DNA of 64,000 nucleotides from Ruoffia sp044336205 (lineage in GTDB: Bacteria; Bacillota; Bacilli; Lactobacillales; Aerococcaceae). The position numbers and the translations under genes are program-made. Below are positions 61,042 through 64,000 of the stretch, one piece after another; within the stretch, counting starts at the first letter, position 1; each line of letters opens with the position of its first letter. The stretch covers positions 1,612,001 to 1,676,000 of the forward strand of contig CP172318.1 in NCBI GenBank assembly GCA_044336205.1. The letters run 5' to 3'. Below the pieces are notes generated by a model. The model saw nothing but the letters and a program-made list of their open reading frames with translations, was not told where the DNA came from and did no database searches.

Positions 61042-61743
61042 TTAATCAACTTCTAAGTCTTCTACATACTTCACACCAGCTATACTTCTTGCTTTAGTTA
61101 AAAAATCGAACTTTGATACTCGATTATTCAAATCAATCGCAATAAAATACACTATCTCACCTTCATCATGCGATTCAATCGTCGTATCATTATCAATCTG
61201 TAAGTCTAATATATTCACACGTAAACCGGCACATAATTCTAAGAAATGGTTGAAACTAAGCATAGAGTCAGCAACGACATAGATGTCAACCTTTTGCGCT
61301 TTATCTTGAATAACACGCTTCAATGGTCTAAGCAAAGTCATGACCGCCAAGAGGGCAATGCCCCCAGCAATTGCTCCTTCATAAAAACCTATACCAATGG
61401 CTAATCCAACACATGCGGCTGCCCACAGACCTGCGGCAGTAGTAAGGCCACGAACACGATTACGACTCGTAACCAATATCGTTCCAGCACCTAGAAAACC
61501 TATACCACTAATAACTTGAGCCCCCATGCGAGTAGGGTCTCCTCCAGCTTGTAAGTGGTCGGTAATATATTGATTTGTCATCATGACTAAGGCAGATCCT
61601 AGACATACTAAGATATATGTTCGCAAACCTGCCGTATGATTTTTCATTCCTCTTTCAATGCCGACAAGTCCACCGATTAAAACGGCTTAAAGTATTCGAA
61701 CAATAATCGTTATTGTATTCAATTCATAAAGGTCAAAGTTCAT
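61042..61743 (-). pseudogene. mgtC: MgtC/SapB-family membrane protein gene with in-frame stop
   Basis: The full frame starts at ATG 61743 with an excellent AGGAGG 7 bases upstream and reads MNFDLYELNT..IIVRIL-stop-AVLIGGLVGIERGMKNHTAGLRT. The TAA (61687-61689) stands where MgtC proteins have a Leu in the first membrane helix; TTA to TAA is one base. The rest of the gene is intact: AGLRTYILVCLGSALVMM, three further helices, and an ACT-like C-terminal domain (HFLELCAGLRVNILDLQID). The remaining 201-codon frame from ATG 61647 lacks the first helix and has no spaced RBS. Intact members affect Mg2+ or acid adaptation. Genuine loss, suppression or a sequencing error are all possible. Confidence 0.88.
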
Positions 61744-61767
61744 ATAGATTCCTCCTTAACGATGTGA

Positions 61768-61965
61768 TCAGTCAAGTATCTCTTTTACCCGTCCTACAAT
61801 GCCACCTTCCAACATCACTTTAATCCCATGTGGATGTTGATTCGAATTTGTTAAAATCTTTTGAACTATACCTTCTGTAAGTTCACCTGTACGTTGGTCT
61901 TGCTTTTTAACTATTTGAACCTGTTGACCAACTTTAATATTATTGCGTAATATCCCGTCTTTCAT
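61768..61965 (-). CDS. ywbE: YwbE-family protein
   Basis: A 65-residue basic protein matching the small YwbE family: IKVGQQVQIVKKQDQRTGEL, TEGIVQKILTNSNQHPHGIK, VMLEGGIVGRVKEI. It resembles an SH3/KOW-like beta barrel; the function is unknown. GGGAG precedes the ATG. It sits 20 bp after the oxidoreductase and 24 bp before mgtC, as part of one likely transcript. Confidence 0.93.
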   Translation of the reverse strand: MKDGILRNNIKVGQQVQIVKKQDQRTGELTEGIVQKILTNSNQHPHGIKVMLEGGIVGRVKEILD

Positions 61966-61985
61966 TCGCTCACTCCCTTAAACAC

Positions 61986-62945
61986 TTATCGGATATTATT
62001 AATAGCATGTTTAATCTCTTCCATAATTCCGGCTACATTCACTGAATTATCCATTGACATCACCGTACTTTCAAGTCGGTTATTGGCTAGACAATCCATT
62101 ACATGGCTAATCTCTCCATAGAAGTCATCCACTTCGTGTACTAACTGAATATTTTGTTTAGCTTTATGGTCTATCTCTAAGTCATAAGCAGTCGGTCTAT
62201 GAAAGTCATACAATCGAATGTTTCCCTTACTACCTTGGAATATCGCTACCGTCTCCGTTGACCGATCAAAGGCGGATTCAATCGTCGCACTGATTTGATT
62301 TGCGCTAAGCTGAGCATTAACGTAGGTTTCAACACCATCATCCGTTAGTTCAAATTCAAGATTCTCAATTACCCAAGGTTCCTTTGTATAATCTTCAATT
62401 AAGGCTATATTGTATACCCCCATATCTAGCAGGCAGCCACCTTGCCCGACTTCATAATGGTAAGAAGCTCGATCTTCGGGAAACACTCGACAGAGTGATG
62501 TCGTTATATGCTGTAATTGTCCTATATCTCCCTCTTCAATATGTTGCTTAACGGCTTGATAAGCTCTTGTAAAGCGACTTTTCATTGCTTCCATAAAAAA
62601 GACCTTTTTTTCTTTAGCTAAAGCTTGGATGAGTTCCATCTCTTGTAAATTCATCGTCGCTGGTTTCTCACAGAGGACAGCTTTTTTTGCTTTGAGACTT
62701 TTTTCAACCCACTCTAAGTGGAATTTATGTGGCAAGGCAATATAGACAGCCTCAACTTTTTCTTCATCAATCAAGGCCTGATAATCATCATACACTTTGT
62801 CACAAGGATGAACGGATTGGAACTCCTTAGCCTTTTTAATCGTTCTTCTTGCAACAGCGTAAAGATGTGCCCCTTCAACATGTTCCAAACTCTTTGCAAA
62901 GCGATGAGCAATATTACCAGCACCAATAATTCCCCAATTAACCAT
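61986..62945 (-). CDS. Gfo/Idh/MocA-family oxidoreductase
   Basis: A 319-residue NAD(P)-dependent dehydrogenase. The Rossmann loop is WGIIGAGNIAHRFAKSL, with the VYIALPHKFH and AVLCEKPATMN (EKP) motifs and C-terminal GGCLLDMGVYNI. Related proteins act as trans-dihydrodiol/D-xylose-type dehydrogenases; substrate here unknown. I start at ATG 62945 (MVNWGIIG), 6 bases after GAGGAG; the frame is open 12 codons upstream. It heads the putative operon with ywbE, mgtC and degV and is divergent from a second family member at 63192. Confidence 0.88.
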   Translation of the reverse strand: MVNWGIIGAGNIAHRFAKSLEHVEGAHLYAVARRTIKKAKEFQSVHPCDKVYDDYQALIDEEKVEAVYIALPHKFHLEWVEKSLKAKKAVLCEKPATMNLQEMELIQALAKEKKVFFMEAMKSRFTRAYQAVKQHIEEGDIGQLQHITTSLCRVFPEDRASYHYEVGQGGCLLDMGVYNIALIEDYTKEPWVIENLEFELTDDGVETYVNAQLSANQISATIESAFDRSTETVAIFQGSKGNIRLYDFHRPTAYDLEIDHKAKQNIQLVHEVDDFYGEISHVMDCLANNRLESTVMSMDNSVNVAGIMEEIKHAINNIR

Positions 62946-63191
62946 ATTATTCTCCTCTGACATTCCCTTATAAAGTAACAACAGACCTTCAATTAAAATT
63001 GATGTTACTTATATATGTAATTGTTCTCTTACTTTGATTGTACCTTACTTTATTATCAATTGTAAATTATGCCTGCTAACTATTTTAGTTTCCTAGTTAA
63101 CATTTAACTAAACAAATTTAATTCTTATTCCTTTTTATTCCTTAACAAATAATTTATGATAGTTACAAACGATTATCGGAGGTATATGAAT

Positions 63192-64000
63192 ATGAAACTT
63201 GCCATCCTTGGCGCGGGAATGATTGTCAAAGATTTCCTTCAAATGGTTGCTGATATCCCTAGTATTGACCTCAAAGCTTTACTTTCTTCTGAAAGAAGTT
63301 TAGAGAAAAACCAAAAGCTTGCACAAGAATATAATATTGGCACTGTCTATACTGATCTAGATACTTTATTAGATGAAACAAACATCGATACGGTATACGT
63401 TGCTTTACCTAATCACTTACATTATGAATATAGTAAGCAGTCACTTTTAGCGGGCAAGCATGTTATTTGTGAGAAGCCATTCACATTAAAGTCGAGCGAA
63501 CTTGAAGAATTAGTAGCGATTGCTACTGACAAGCAACTGATCTTAATCGAAGCCATTACTAACCAATACTTAGCAAACTATCGTCAACTTAAAGAAGACA
63601 TTGATCACTTAGGAGAAATTCGACTAATTGAATGTAATTATTCACAGTATTCATCTCGCTATGACGTCTTCAAAGCCGGCCAAATCTTACCTGCATTCAA
63701 CCCCAAAATGGGTGGTGGAGCCTTAATGGATATCAATGTGTACAATATTCATCTCGTCGTCGGATTGTTCGGTCGTCCAGAATCAGTTACCTATTATGCT
63801 AACGTACAAAAAGACATTGATACTTCTGGGATGCTTATCCTTCAATACCTAGATAAAATAGCGGTATGTATCGGTTCCAAAGATACCTCAGCTCCGATTA
63901 AAAGTACCATCCAAGGTCGTGACGGGTCTATCATTATTAATGGTCCCACGAACACACTCAAAAGCTATACAACCGTCGAACGTGATAAAACGGAATCTCA
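63192..64000 (+). CDS. Gfo/Idh/MocA-family oxidoreductase, cut by the window end
   Basis: The first 269 codons of an oxidoreductase; the 3' end lies outside the window. The Rossmann start is MKLAILGAGMIVKDFLQM, with VYVALPNHLHYE and the EKP motif in HVICEKPFTL. Like the protein at 2546-3583 it has NYSQYSSRYD and GGALMDINVYNIH, which makes these two close paralogues and sets them apart from the neighbour at 61986. GGAGG stands 9 bases before ATG 63192; an ATG two codons earlier is only 3 bases from it. The 246 bp shared with the divergent neighbour is AT-rich, with a possible -10 TATGAT near 63155. Confidence 0.88.
   Translation, partial: MKLAILGAGMIVKDFLQMVADIPSIDLKALLSSERSLEKNQKLAQEYNIGTVYTDLDTLLDETNIDTVYVALPNHLHYEYSKQSLLAGKHVICEKPFTLKSSELEELVAIATDKQLILIEAITNQYLANYRQLKEDIDHLGEIRLIECNYSQYSSRYDVFKAGQILPAFNPKMGGGALMDINVYNIHLVVGLFGRPESVTYYANVQKDIDTSGMLILQYLDKIAVCIGSKDTSAPIKSTIQGRDGSIIINGPTNTLKSYTTVERDKTES

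Noticed and set aside
61042..61647. Complete 201-residue MgtC from ATG 61647
   Set aside because: GAGGA directly abuts that ATG with no spacing, and the conserved N-terminal helix lies upstream behind a TAA, with a strong RBS at 61743.
1..64000. tRNA or rRNA genes, prophage, CRISPR
   Set aside because: No cloverleaf-like or rRNA-like stretch, no phage structural or integrase genes, and no short regular repeats were seen by reading; a tRNAscan or Infernal run would settle it.

Overview
The window looks like chromosomal DNA of a low-GC Gram-positive coccus or rod of the order Lactobacillales. Aerococcaceae or a close relative is my best guess, but the family is an inference. The reasons are the gene order pcrA-ligA-camS-gatC-gatA-gatB, a LafB/CpoA-type glycolipid glycosyltransferase, a sortase A beside an LPXTG surface protein, a T-box in front of argS, a manganese riboswitch in front of a P-type ATPase, strong AGGAGG ribosome binding sites and AT-rich intergenic DNA. 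There is no sign of a prophage, plasmid or CRISPR array.

Layout. 1-3.6 kb: a GT4 glycosyltransferase, a frameshifted DEAD-box helicase and a Gfo/Idh/MocA oxidoreductase, all on the minus strand. 3.9-7.4 kb: uvrC, then IS3-family (IS150-like) copy 1. 7.4-20.8 kb: minus-strand housekeeping block with an L,D-transpeptidase, gatCAB, a CamS lipoprotein, ligA, pcrA, a PurK-like ATP-grasp protein, a glucosaminidase and a small unknown protein. 21-31 kb: a membrane protein of the aromatic-acid-exporter type, a zinc-ribbon protein with a decayed beta-lactamase-like domain, an ABC exporter whose permease carries a giant extracytoplasmic coiled coil, a 23S rRNA methyltransferase-like gene and an unknown secreted protein. 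31-35 kb: CsbD, a LafB-like glycosyltransferase, a Cof-type HAD phosphatase and AzlCD. 35-42 kb: T-box-argS, a 10-repeat LPXTG adhesin and sortase A. 42-45 kb: a yybP-ykoY riboswitch and P-type ATPase. 45-50 kb: thrB-hom divergent from an aspartate kinase, then IS copy 2. 50-64 kb: proBA, a C39-like peptidase, two DJ-1/PfpI proteins, a HAD protein, an SGNH hydrolase, a beta-lactamase-fold serine hydrolase, a secreted alpha-amylase, DegV, a nonsense-mutated mgtC, ywbE and two more Gfo/Idh/MocA genes, the last cut by the window end.

How it fits together. Most genes are ordinary core functions: tRNA amidation, DNA repair, Asp-family and proline amino acids, cell-wall and glycolipid building, and metal homeostasis. 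Regulation visible in the DNA includes a T-box with a CGC (Arg) specifier, a Mn2+ ON-riboswitch whose P1 helix overlaps the terminator arm, a cre-like site at the amylase promoter, and a perfect 17-bp dyad between hom and lysC.

The most striking observation concerns the two 1566-bp IS copies. Both sit in, or within three bases of, the apical loop of a convergent, bidirectional Rho-independent terminator (after uvrC and after lysC), each with its own 3-bp target duplication. The element carries a left-end hairpin that would hide its transposase ribosome binding site in read-through RNA. It also carries a right-end terminator facing incoming minus-strand transcription. This suggests an element adapted to live inside terminators. 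Two genes are visibly damaged: the DEAD-box helicase (A7 run, one base off) and mgtC (a TAA where Leu is expected).
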